Source: Streptomyces antnestii (lineage in GTDB: Bacteria > Actinomycetota > Actinomycetes > Streptomycetales > Streptomycetaceae). From it: 64,000 bases of DNA. Positions 57,731 to 64,000 of the stretch are shown piece after piece. The position numbers and the translations under genes are program-made. Under the pieces are notes generated by a model. The model worked only from the letters and a program-made list of their open reading frames with translations, was not told the DNA's origin and did no database searches. The stretch spans positions 62,001-126,000 of the forward strand of contig NZ_RZYA01000025.1 of the NCBI RefSeq assembly GCF_004005495.1, read 5' to 3'. Within the stretch, counting starts at the first letter, position 1; the number at the start of each line of letters is the position of its first letter.

Positions 57731-58351
57731 TCAGGACTCCTTGACGGCGATGGTCTCCACCGTGTTCGCCACGTGCTCGAAGGCATCCGCAGCCTCTTCG
57801 AGCACATCCACGATCTGCTTGAGCTTCAGCACGTCCATGGCGTCGTACTTGCCGTTGAACAGGTGCGCGAGCAGCTTGCGGTGGATCTGGTCGGCCTGGT
57901 TCTCCAGGCGGTTGACCTCGATCCAGTACTCGGTGAGGTTGTCCATCGTCCGCAGGTTCGGCATGGCCTCGGCGGTCAGCTCGGCCGCCCGCGCCAGGAC
58001 CTCGATCTGCTGCTCGACACCCTTGGGCAGCTCTTCGACCTGGTAGAGGACGACGAGGTCGACGGCCTCCTCCATGAAGTCCATGATGTCGTCGAGGGAC
58101 GACGCGAGGTTGTAGATGTCCTCGCGGTCGAAGGGCGTGATGAACGAGGAGTTCAGCTGGTGGAAAATCGCGTGGGTGGCGTCGTCACCGGCGTGCTCCG
58201 CTGCCCGCATCCGCTCCGCGATCTCGGCCCGGGCGGAGGAATCCGCCCCGAGCAGTTCCATCAGGAGTTTCGAGCCCGTGACGATGTTGTCCGCGGATGC
58301 GGCAAACATGTCGTAGAAGCTCGTCTCCCTGGGGGTCAGACGAAAGCGCAC
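57731..58351 (-). CDS. DUF47 (PhoU-like) phosphate transport regulator
   Basis: A 206-residue all-helical protein: MRFRLTPRETSFYDMFAASADN opening, FDREDIYNLASSLDDIMDFMEEAVDLVVLYQ (about 73-104, with the E/DxxxD metal clusters), VLEEAADAFEHVANTVETI at the end. DUF47 proteins are encoded with Pit transporters and modulate them. GTG or ATG at 58351 is typical; no PHO box is seen upstream. It heads the pit operon. Confidence 0.92.
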   Translation of the reverse strand: MRFRLTPRETSFYDMFAASADNIVTGSKLLMELLGADSSARAEIAERMRAAEHAGDDATHAIFHQLNSSFITPFDREDIYNLASSLDDIMDFMEEAVDLVVLYQVEELPKGVEQQIEVLARAAELTAEAMPNLRTMDNLTEYWIEVNRLENQADQIHRKLLAHLFNGKYDAMDVLKLKQIVDVLEEAADAFEHVANTVETIAVKES

Positions 58352-58505
58352 GTGGGGTCCTCGGGGTGCTTTGGATTCGGTCAGGCTGATGCTAGGCGCA
58401 TCATCCGGCCACGGCTAACCGGCAATACCCCAGTGTCGCCCATGAGACACAGTGATCAGCACGGGGTCCCGCGAACCCGCCGGACCCGCGACAAATTCGG
58501 TATCA

Positions 58506-58524
58506 TATACCCACCAGGGGTATA
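58506..58524. promoter_or_regulatory. CsoR-type operator before csoR
   Basis: TATACCC and GGGTATA are perfect 7-bp arms around ACCAG, the known ATACCC-x-GGGTAT operator of copper-sensing CsoR. It lies 16 bp before the csoR start, consistent with autorepression. Confidence 0.85.
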
Positions 58525-58539
58525 CAACGGGAGGACGCG

Positions 58540-58914
58540 ATGACCACGGACGCGACCGGGATCGGGACCGAGGCCGGGACCGGAGCCGGGACCGAGCACG
58601 ACGGCGGGATCGTGACCGACCACGACCGCGGGATCCACGGGTACCACCACCAGAAGGCCGAGCACCTCAAGCGCCTGCGCCGCATCGAAGGCCAGATCCG
58701 GGGCCTGCAGCGCATGGTCGACGAGGACGTCTACTGCATCGACATACTCACGCAGGTGTCCGCCTCCACGAAGGCGCTCCAGTCCTTCGCCCTGCAGCTC
58801 CTGGAGGAGCACCTGCGGCACTGCGTCGCCGACGCCGCCGTCAAGGGCGGTGACGAGATCGACGCGAAGGTCGAGGAGGCGACGAAGGCGATCGCGCGGA
58901 TGCTGCGCACGTGA
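58540..58914 (+). CDS. csoR: Copper-sensing repressor CsoR
   Basis: A 124-residue helical repressor. The copper site is Cys66 (VYCIDIL), His91 and Cys95 (EEHLRHC), with the spacing known for CsoR. The DNA-contact helix HLKRLRRIEGQIRGLQRM (about 42-59) is standard. A Gly/Thr/Asp-rich N-terminal tail of ~30 residues is typical for Streptomyces. It releases DNA when Cu(I) binds. No copper ATPase or chaperone gene is adjacent, so it must act in trans. Confidence 0.93.
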   Translation: MTTDATGIGTEAGTGAGTEHDGGIVTDHDRGIHGYHHQKAEHLKRLRRIEGQIRGLQRMVDEDVYCIDILTQVSASTKALQSFALQLLEEHLRHCVADAAVKGGDEIDAKVEEATKAIARMLRT

Positions 58915-59005
58915 CGCGCGCGCCCTGTCCATGACATACCCGTCTGTGACATATACGACGACGGCACACACGAACGGGGCGCGGAGATCCGCGCCCCTCA
59001 TGACT

Positions 59006-59233
59006 TCAGGAGTCCCTGGGTGACTTCAGGAGTCGACTCGAGGAGTCCCTCGGGTCCTCGCCCTCCCGGGGCCACCACTCCTCGGCGACCCTGAGCACCT
59101 CGTCGATACGGTCCGCACTGAGCCGGTCCTCGTCCGCGGCCGACGCCGCGATGATCAATTCGCCGCACAGCTCGATCTCGGCGAGGGCTACGTGGTCATG
59201 AACCGCCGTGCCGCCCACCGGAGCCACGTTCAT
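59006..59233 (-). CDS. Small conserved hypothetical protein
   Basis: A 75-residue acidic protein (VALAEIELCGELIIAASAADEDRLSADRIDEVLRV). It is helical, with no recognised family; similar short ORFs follow csoR in other Streptomyces as I recall. ATG 59233 follows GGAAGAG. Its last codons (SRLLKSPRDS) arise from repeated DNA: TGACTTCAGGAGT occurs twice at about 59001-59035, over the stop codon. Confidence 0.65.
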   Translation of the reverse strand: MNVAPVGGTAVHDHVALAEIELCGELIIAASAADEDRLSADRIDEVLRVAEEWWPREGEDPRDSSSRLLKSPRDS

Positions 59234-59330
59234 CACCTCTTCCAGCCGTAAGCCGTAGCCGTAACCGACTTCCTAGAGTAGGGAGCGGCCTACGCGCTGC
59301 GCATGGCACGGACGGACCATTTCCGGACCG

Positions 59331-60191
59331 CTAATTCTCGGCGATCTTCCCGTCGAAAATGTCCTTTGTGTCGGGAAGTTCGATTTTCGCGGAAACGCCG
59401 AACCCGTAGAGAAGAGTGGTGGACGCCACATCCACGACTTCCCTCTTGCCGCCCTTCCCCTTCCCCGTGCCCGCCGCCTTCGTGTTCACGAAACTGAACC
59501 GGTGCCGCAGCTTCCTGATCCGGCCCTGGTCGTCGAGGTACACGTCGAACGGCACCTGGTCCTTGGCGAACCCTTTCGCCGCGGCGGCGAGCGAGGGCCG
59601 GCTCGCCGGGGAGGCGGCGCGGGCGGCGGCCGCCATGTCGATGATCCCGCGGTAGTGCCGGACCTCCGTCCCCGCGAACTCGCTCTCCCCCGCGTACGTC
59701 ACCCGGCGCGCGCCCCGCAGCAGTTCGGCGGCGGCCAGCGGGTCCGTGGCGCCGCCGGTGACCAGGTTCCCGTCGGACAGGGACGCCGTCTCGACCCGCA
59801 CCCACTTGTCCGCGGGGACGCCCGCGCCCCGGTTCTTCATGTACAGGGCGCCGGGCGCGAGGAGTTCGGTGATGGGGCGGTGCTCGGCGACGCCGGAAGG
59901 ATCCTGCGGAAGCACCACCTTCAGCCGCCCGACGTGCGCCCGGTAGTCGTAGACGCCCTGGCCGCGGATCGTGACGCGGGTGCCGCCGGTGGCCATCTCC
60001 ATCGAGGTACGCGCCTGGGAACTGCCCTCGCGGACCAGCCGGTCGGCCGCGCGGTGCACGGCGGCGGTGGCGCCGGCCACGCTCTCGTTGTCCGCCTGCG
60101 CGTCGGCGGAACACCCGGTGGTGAGGAACGTCAGTCCGACCGCCGCGGCCGCTGCGGCCGCCTGTGCTGCGCGTCCGTGCTGCTGCACCAT
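59331..60191 (-). CDS. LppX/LprG-like lipoprotein
   Basis: A 286-residue lipoprotein: signal peptide with a long Ala-rich core and lipobox LTTGC (about residues 24-28). The following domain has TSMEMATGGTRVTIRGQGVYDYRAHVGRLKVVLP and GEVRHYRG-type strands (EVRHYRGIIDM), and DQGRIRKLRHRFSF. The single large beta-sheet pattern is that of LppX/LprAFG-type lipid carriers in actinobacteria. ATG 60191 is chosen (60212 is possible). It is divergent from a small Cys-rich gene. Confidence 0.75.
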   Translation of the reverse strand: MVQQHGRAAQAAAAAAAVGLTFLTTGCSADAQADNESVAGATAAVHRAADRLVREGSSQARTSMEMATGGTRVTIRGQGVYDYRAHVGRLKVVLPQDPSGVAEHRPITELLAPGALYMKNRGAGVPADKWVRVETASLSDGNLVTGGATDPLAAAELLRGARRVTYAGESEFAGTEVRHYRGIIDMAAAARAASPASRPSLAAAAKGFAKDQVPFDVYLDDQGRIRKLRHRFSFVNTKAAGTGKGKGGKREVVDVASTTLLYGFGVSAKIELPDTKDIFDGKIAEN

Positions 60192-60286
60192 CGCTTGTCT
60201 GCCCCCAAGCATGTCCGAGCGTCCGCGGCCCCTTTGTCGACCGGATAACGACGATTGCCTGCACCCGTCACGCGTACCGTTGACCC

Positions 60287-60448
60287 GTGGCACAAGAGCA
60301 GTCCGAACCCCCCGAGCCCCATCACACGACCACGGCCGAACAGGGCCGCTTCTGCCTGGCCCGCTGCACCTGCGGCTGGCGAGGCCCGGCCCGCAGAGCC
60401 CGCTCAAAGGCGCGAGAGGACGCAGCCCAGCACACCCTCACGACCTGA
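60287..60448 (+). CDS. 53-residue cysteine-containing protein
   Basis: A short GTG-started gene (MAQEQSEPPEPHHTTTAEQG, then CLARCTCGWRGPARRARSKARED). The C-x3-C-x-C-G-W-R-G-P segment looks like half of a zinc or redox site; similar mini-proteins are common in Streptomyces, with no known role. TACCGT ends 6 nt before the GTG, so the message is probably leaderless. It is divergent from the lipoprotein gene and followed at 60464 by a dispersed repeat. Confidence 0.6.
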   Translation: MAQEQSEPPEPHHTTTAEQGRFCLARCTCGWRGPARRARSKAREDAAQHTLTT

Positions 60449-60463
60449 CCCGCTTCCCTCACT

Positions 60464-60562
60464 TCTGTGGGCAGCTGGTCCGCCAGGGGCGATGGGGGTC
60501 CCCCCGGCTCGAGCGAAGCCGAGAGTTGGGGGAGGGTGGGCACAGCCCACGCGCCGGGCAAC
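60464..60562 (+). repeat. Dispersed hairpin repeat, copy B
   Basis: It matches copy A (21745-21837, opposite strand) for about 85 bp: CTGTGGGCAGCTGG, CCAGGGGCGATGGGGG, a large stem around CTCGAGCG, then GGGTGGGCACAGCCCACGCG as in the CHAD copy. It follows the 53-residue gene by 15 bp and may end its transcript. Confidence 0.88.
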
Positions 60563-60652
60563 GGCACATCGGCGCCAACCGCTCCCACCCACGTGGAACC
60601 CACCGCGCCGCAAAGACGTCTCGTACCCCGGGAAAACAACGGGGAGGCGTCC

Positions 60653-62230
60653 ATGAAGCGGCGAACATTCATAGCGGCCGGCGCAGCCACACTCGCCGCC
60701 GGCACGGCCACCGCATGCAGCGCCGCCGACACCCCTGGAGGCAGCGGCGCCAAGGCCCCCACCACCCCCACCGGCACCGGCACCCGCATCCACGGCACAA
60801 GCGCAAGCGCGAGCGTCAGCGCGAACCTCAAAGCCCTGGCCCAAGACCTGGACGGCACCCTCATAACCCCCGGCCACCCCAAGTGGCCCGCCGCCCACCA
60901 GCTCTACAACACCCGCTTCGACACCCTGAAGCCCACCGCCGTCGCCTACGTCGCCCACCCCGACGACATCCGCACCACCCTCGCCTACGCCCGCGCGCAC
61001 CACACCCCCGTCTCGATCCGCAACGGCGGCCACTCTTACGCCGGCTGGTCGTCCGGGAACGGCCACCTGATCCTCGACGTGTCCAAGCTCTCCACGATCA
61101 GGGCCTCCGCCGGCGAGGCGGTCGTAGGCGCCGGCGCCAAACTCATCGACGTGTACCGCGCGCTCGCCGCGAAGGGCGTCACCATCCCCGCCGGCTCCTG
61201 CCCCACCGTGGGCGTCTCGGGCCTCACCCTCGGCGGCGGCCACGGCGTCGTCTCCCGTGCCTACGGCCTGACGTGCGACAGCCTCACCCAGGCCACCCTC
61301 ATCACGGCCGACGGCAAGCAGGTAGTGGCGGACAAGTCCCAGAACCCGGACCTGTTCTGGGCCCTGCGCGGCGCGGGCAACGGCAACTTCGGCGTCGTCA
61401 CCGAACTCCGCTTCCGCACCCACCCCGCCCCGCAGGCCGTCTCCGCGTACATGACGTGGCCTTGGTCGAAGGCCACCGCGGTCCTGAAGGCCTGGCAGGA
61501 GTGGGGGCCGTCGCAGCCCGACGAGATCTGGTCGTCGTGCCACATCGCGAACGCGGTCGGGGGCCGCCCGACGATATCGATCGCCGCGTTCTCCCTCGGC
61601 ACGTACCGCGAGCTCCAGAACGCCGTCGACCGCCTCGCCGACGGCCCCGGCGGCCCGGGCCCCGCGTCGAACGTCTTCCTGAAGCGCCGCTCGTACGAGG
61701 AGTCGATGGAGGTGTACGCGGGCTGCTCGGCGTTCGCCGAGGACGCGCAGTGCCACCTGCCGGGCGCCACCCCGGGGCGAAGCCCGCAGGGGGCGCTGCA
61801 GCGCGAGACGTACGCGGCCCGCTCCGACTTCTTCGACCGCTCGATCTCTTCGGCGGGCATCCGCGCGATGTTCTCGAAGATGGAGAACGTCGCCGCGGGC
61901 GCGGGCAGCATCGCGCTGACGGCGCTAGGCGGGGCGATCAACCGCGTGGACCCGACGGCCACGGCGTTCGTGCACCGGCGCTCCCGGATGCTCGCGCAGT
62001 ACATCGTGTCCTGGCGCGCGGGCACGTCCGGCAGCACGGCGACGGCCTGGTTGAACGCGACCCACAACGCGATGCGCCCGTACGCGTCCGGCGCGGCCTA
62101 CCAGAACTACACGGACCCGACCCTTACGAACTGGCGCCAGGCCTACTACGGCGACGCGACGACGCGCCTGGCGGCGGTCAAGAAGCAGTACGACCCCACA
62201 GCCTTCTTCAAGTTCCCGCAGTCCCTCTGA
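60653..62230 (+). CDS. Tat-exported FAD-dependent oxidase (berberine bridge enzyme-like)
   Basis: A 525-residue flavoprotein. The N-terminus is a Tat signal (MKRRTF, then a hydrophobic stretch ending ATAC, possibly a weak lipobox). The FAD domain has His127 in IRNGGHSYAG and Cys183 in PAGSCPTVGVSGLTLGGG, the two residues that bind FAD covalently in bicovalent oxidases. The C-terminal BBE segment ends DPTAFFKFPQSL. Such enzymes oxidise sugars or secondary metabolites outside the cell. ATG 60653 has GGGGAGG 5 nt upstream. Confidence 0.88.
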   Translation: MKRRTFIAAGAATLAAGTATACSAADTPGGSGAKAPTTPTGTGTRIHGTSASASVSANLKALAQDLDGTLITPGHPKWPAAHQLYNTRFDTLKPTAVAYVAHPDDIRTTLAYARAHHTPVSIRNGGHSYAGWSSGNGHLILDVSKLSTIRASAGEAVVGAGAKLIDVYRALAAKGVTIPAGSCPTVGVSGLTLGGGHGVVSRAYGLTCDSLTQATLITADGKQVVADKSQNPDLFWALRGAGNGNFGVVTELRFRTHPAPQAVSAYMTWPWSKATAVLKAWQEWGPSQPDEIWSSCHIANAVGGRPTISIAAFSLGTYRELQNAVDRLADGPGGPGPASNVFLKRRSYEESMEVYAGCSAFAEDAQCHLPGATPGRSPQGALQRETYAARSDFFDRSISSAGIRAMFSKMENVAAGAGSIALTALGGAINRVDPTATAFVHRRSRMLAQYIVSWRAGTSGSTATAWLNATHNAMRPYASGAAYQNYTDPTLTNWRQAYYGDATTRLAAVKKQYDPTAFFKFPQSL

Positions 62231-62249
62231 CCCGCTGCCTGATCCGCCC

Positions 62250-62380
62250 TGTGTGAGGCGCCCCGTAAGGGGCGCGGGGCTGTGACATTCTGCGGCTCCG
62301 CCGCGTGGGCGCGAACAACCCCCACCGCCCCGCAGCGACAAACCGCCCCCCCTCAAGGGGCGCGGGGAACTGCGCAAAAC
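62250..62380. repeat. Common Streptomyces intergenic repeat (GGGGCGCGGGG type)
   Basis: It contains AGGCGCCCCGTAAGGGGCGCGGGG (two near palindromes), CTGCGGCTCCGCCGCGTGGG, and CCCTCAAGGGGCGCGGGGAA followed by CTGCGC. These phrases recur in many Streptomyces intergenic regions as I recall. They can form hairpins and probably terminate the oxidase transcript. No gene is seen between 62231 and 62461. Confidence 0.7.
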
Positions 62381-62461
62381 CGCACGCCCATTCCAGCGGA
62401 AACCCCACACAGACGGCCCCCACGACTAGCCCAAACCCCACCGCAGCGTTCCGCTGGACCC

Positions 62462-62839
62462 ATGAAGAACTCGCCCCGAATAACCGCCGCCGCCGCGGCC
62501 GCCGCCCTCGCCCTGGGAGTCACCACAGCCGCCGTACTGGACGACGACTCGACCCACCCGGACGCGGCCCCGCTCGCCGCCACCTCCGCCGCAGTCGCGG
62601 CCGCCGCCGCACTCGCCGGCGCCACACTCCTCCGCCGCGAAAACCACCGCGAGGACCGCCGAGAGAGCCGCCGTGAGAGCCGCGGCGAGAAGACCGAACG
62701 CCCTACGCCGCCAGATCCCGCTCCTCGGACTCCCGAGCCTCAGGAATCCCCACAGCCCCCGGCACGGCCCCCGCACCGGGCGACCACACCAGCCACCCCA
62801 TCCGCCGCGTCCGCCCCACGGCCCGCGCCACTGGAGTGA
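62462..62839 (+). CDS. Hypothetical small membrane protein overlapping the PAP2 gene
   Basis: A 125-residue reading frame: two Ala-rich hydrophobic segments (about 7-25 and 37-57), then a basic RRESRRESR tract and a Pro-rich end. The first ~65 residues resemble small two-TM proteins of Streptomyces; the remainder overlaps the convergent PAP2 gene by 137 bp and may be an overrun caused by a lost stop codon. Start is ATG 62462, with no clear ribosome-binding site. Confidence 0.45.
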   Translation: MKNSPRITAAAAAAALALGVTTAAVLDDDSTHPDAAPLAATSAAVAAAAALAGATLLRRENHREDRRESRRESRGEKTERPTPPDPAPRTPEPQESPQPPARPPHRATTPATPSAASAPRPAPLE

Positions 62840-63419
62840 GCAGCGCCGACGCGAGGGGCGAAAGAAGCAGCGCCACCGCCGTACCGAGCGCGAACCCGCC
62901 CACGACGTCGGTCGGGTAGTGCACGCCCATGAAGACCCGGCAGAACCCTTCGAGTACCGCGAGCCCGATGCCGATGAGCCCGAACTTGCGGTGCGCGACG
63001 AAGAGTCCGGCGCCGATGGCCATGGCGAGCGTCGCGTGGTCGCTGACGAAGGAGAAGTCGGACTTGCCGTGGACGAGGATGTCGATGCCGTCGTGGTCGA
63101 CGAAGGGCCGCGGCCGTTCGACGAACCCGCGGATCGGCACGTTCACCAGGACGGCGATCCCGGCCGCGAGCGGCGCCCACACGACGGAGGCGACCGACGA
63201 GGCCGCGTCGTCGAGGGTGTCCCGCTTCCGCACGCCCCACCAGGCCCAGAGCGTGAGCAGGACGAGGGCGAGCAGCAGCCCGTACTCGCCGATGAACGCC
63301 ATCGTGTGGTCGACCCAGCCGGGCGCGTCCTTGGCCAGGCCGTTGATGTCGTAGAGCAGACCGACGTCGGGGTTGGACCCGGAGGCTCCGAGTGCCATGA
63401 CTCCAGCCAGAACAGCCAT
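62703..63419 (-). CDS. PAP2-superfamily phosphatase (undecaprenyl-diphosphatase type)
   Basis: A 238-residue membrane phosphatase with about six TM helices. The PAP2 motifs are KX6RP-like (RGFVERPRPF), FVSDHATLAMAIG (SDH in place of SGH, as in BcrC-type enzymes) and RVFMGVHYPTDVVGG. It probably dephosphorylates undecaprenyl diphosphate or another lipid phosphate. The C-terminal ~35 residues are not conserved and overlap the opposite gene. ATG 63419. Confidence 0.85.
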   Translation of the reverse strand: MAVLAGVMALGASGSNPDVGLLYDINGLAKDAPGWVDHTMAFIGEYGLLLALVLLTLWAWWGVRKRDTLDDAASSVASVVWAPLAAGIAVLVNVPIRGFVERPRPFVDHDGIDILVHGKSDFSFVSDHATLAMAIGAGLFVAHRKFGLIGIGLAVLEGFCRVFMGVHYPTDVVGGFALGTAVALLLSPLASALLTPVARAVGRTRRMGWLVWSPGAGAVPGAVGIPEARESEERDLAA

Positions 63420-63653
63420 CTCGCTGCGGCCCCTTCGTCTTCTCGCTCCATGGGCGCACCTGGTGTGCGCCGCTCGTCCACCCCCGTGGTCGTAGATCCG
63501 CGGTCGTCGTCACTCCGCGATCGGCTCAGCAAAAGGAACGCACGGTCCCCCCTCTTACGTTCCGCACTCCACCGAATGATCACGCAGACGTTATCGAAGA
63601 GAGACACGAAGCCGCAGCTCAGGGCAGGGCTCTGACGGAGAGTTCCGTACCGG
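63420..63653. other. 234-bp intergenic region without a visible gene
   Basis: I see no coding frame, hairpin or repeat of note. It should contain the PAP2 promoter (bottom strand) and the end of the NlpC/P60 transcript. Confidence 0.5.
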
Positions 63654-64000
63654 TCACACCTCGGGGTTCCGCTCGGGGTTGCCCTCGGGGTTCCCGTCCG
63701 GGCTCGTACTCGGCAGGGCCTTCGCGCCGTCCTCGGTGACCCGCGTCGCCCCGAAGTAGTCAGGGGTGTCCACGGGGTCGAAACGGATGACGGCGCCCGG
63801 GCGCGGCGCGTCGATCATGTAGCCGCCGCCGACGTAGATCCCGACGTGCCGGATCGCGCGGCTGTTGGTGAGGTCGTCCGAGAAGAAGACGAGGTCACCG
63901 GGCAGGAGTTCGTCCCGCTTGGGGTGCGGCCCGGCGTTGTACTGGTCGTTGGCCACGCGCGGCAGCTGGACCCCGACCTCCCGGTACGCGGCGAGGGTCA
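63654..64000 (-). CDS. NlpC/P60 cell-wall hydrolase, 5' part outside the window
   Basis: The last 115 codons of a gene read from beyond the window. The visible region has AYREVGVQLPR, then DELLPGDLVFFSDD and the catalytic His segment AIRHVGIYVGGGYMIDAPRPGAVIRF, all typical of NlpC/P60 gamma-D-Glu-L-diamino acid endopeptidases. The catalytic Cys is upstream, out of view. The tail carries a short reiteration NPEGNPERNPEV, produced by repeated DNA over the stop codon. Confidence 0.88.
   Translation of the reverse strand, partial: TLAAYREVGVQLPRVANDQYNAGPHPKRDELLPGDLVFFSDDLTNSRAIRHVGIYVGGGYMIDAPRPGAVIRFDPVDTPDYFGATRVTEDGAKALPSTSPDGNPEGNPERNPEV

Overview
The window is high-GC chromosomal DNA from a Streptomyces species. 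The evidence is strong codon-position GC bias, many GTG starts, leaderless promoters (TANNNT boxes 6-7 nt before the start codon), ATGA/GTGA gene overlaps and actinobacterial marker genes: glnR, mshD, rsiG, devA/devB, a HbhA-like protein, DUF2516 and DUF3099. From memory, the stretch from about 18 to 59 kb follows the gene order of the S. coelicolor core chromosome around SCO4190 down to SCO4135. Gene symbols rest on that recall plus the motifs seen here; no database search was possible.

0-10 kb: the 3' end of a PP2C/SpoIIE phosphatase, a DUF2516 membrane protein, a HbhA-like protein and its XRE regulator, which has a perfect 12-bp inverted repeat in its promoter. An accessory patch follows: SUKH, DUF5958, DUF4240 and a small orphan ORF. 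Next is a compact Tn7-like transposon (TnsA, TnsB, TnsC, TniQ) with no cargo. Its tnsC is frameshifted at a run of seven C. 10-18 kb: regulators and resistance-type genes, namely AraC, an NmrA-like reductase, MarR with a 14-TM MFS exporter, a PPOX/F420-type oxidoreductase, TetR with a HelD-like ATPase, and an APH-like kinase.

18-24 kb: the developmental pair devA-devB, opposite two tandem paralogous ~62-residue membrane proteins that share a promoter palindrome. Then come an Eis-type acetyltransferase, an asparaginase and RsiG, the c-di-GMP-responsive anti-sigma factor of WhiG, with both of its c-di-GMP motifs intact. 24-36 kb: dtd, ygfZ-like, the nickel regulator nur, a nitrobindin-like protein, a three-gene operon of membrane-anchored proteins of unknown function, DsrE, DUF3099, two frameshifted small genes, a lipoprotein and an ESX-like small protein. 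The cysA-sseC sulfur operon has a two-cysteine leader peptide. Two LmeA/DUF2993 proteins, a Q/P-rich membrane protein, a MoaD-like protein and a hydrolase complete this part.

37-58 kb is a nutrient and stress block. It holds glnR (nitrogen), a LacI regulator, a secretion-stress set (htrB-like protease plus cssR/cssS two-component system), mshD, a YtrA-type GntR with its ABC transporter under a 38-bp perfect palindrome, then ppk, a CHAD protein, a Nudix hydrolase, a PHO-boxed pstSCAB operon, and pitH1 with its PhoU/DUF47 partner. 58-64 kb: csoR with its operator, a lipoprotein, a Tat-exported bicovalent FAD oxidase, a PAP2 phosphatase and the end of an NlpC/P60 hydrolase.

The most unusual features are: (a) short tandem repeats placed on or just after the stop codons of many unrelated genes; (b) a modular hairpin repeat, one variant of which sits in frame inside the CHAD gene; (c) the twin small-membrane-protein unit beside devAB; (d) the cargo-free Tn7-like element with its C7 frameshift; (e) a decayed second 3' end of the phosphate transporter between pstB and pitH1.
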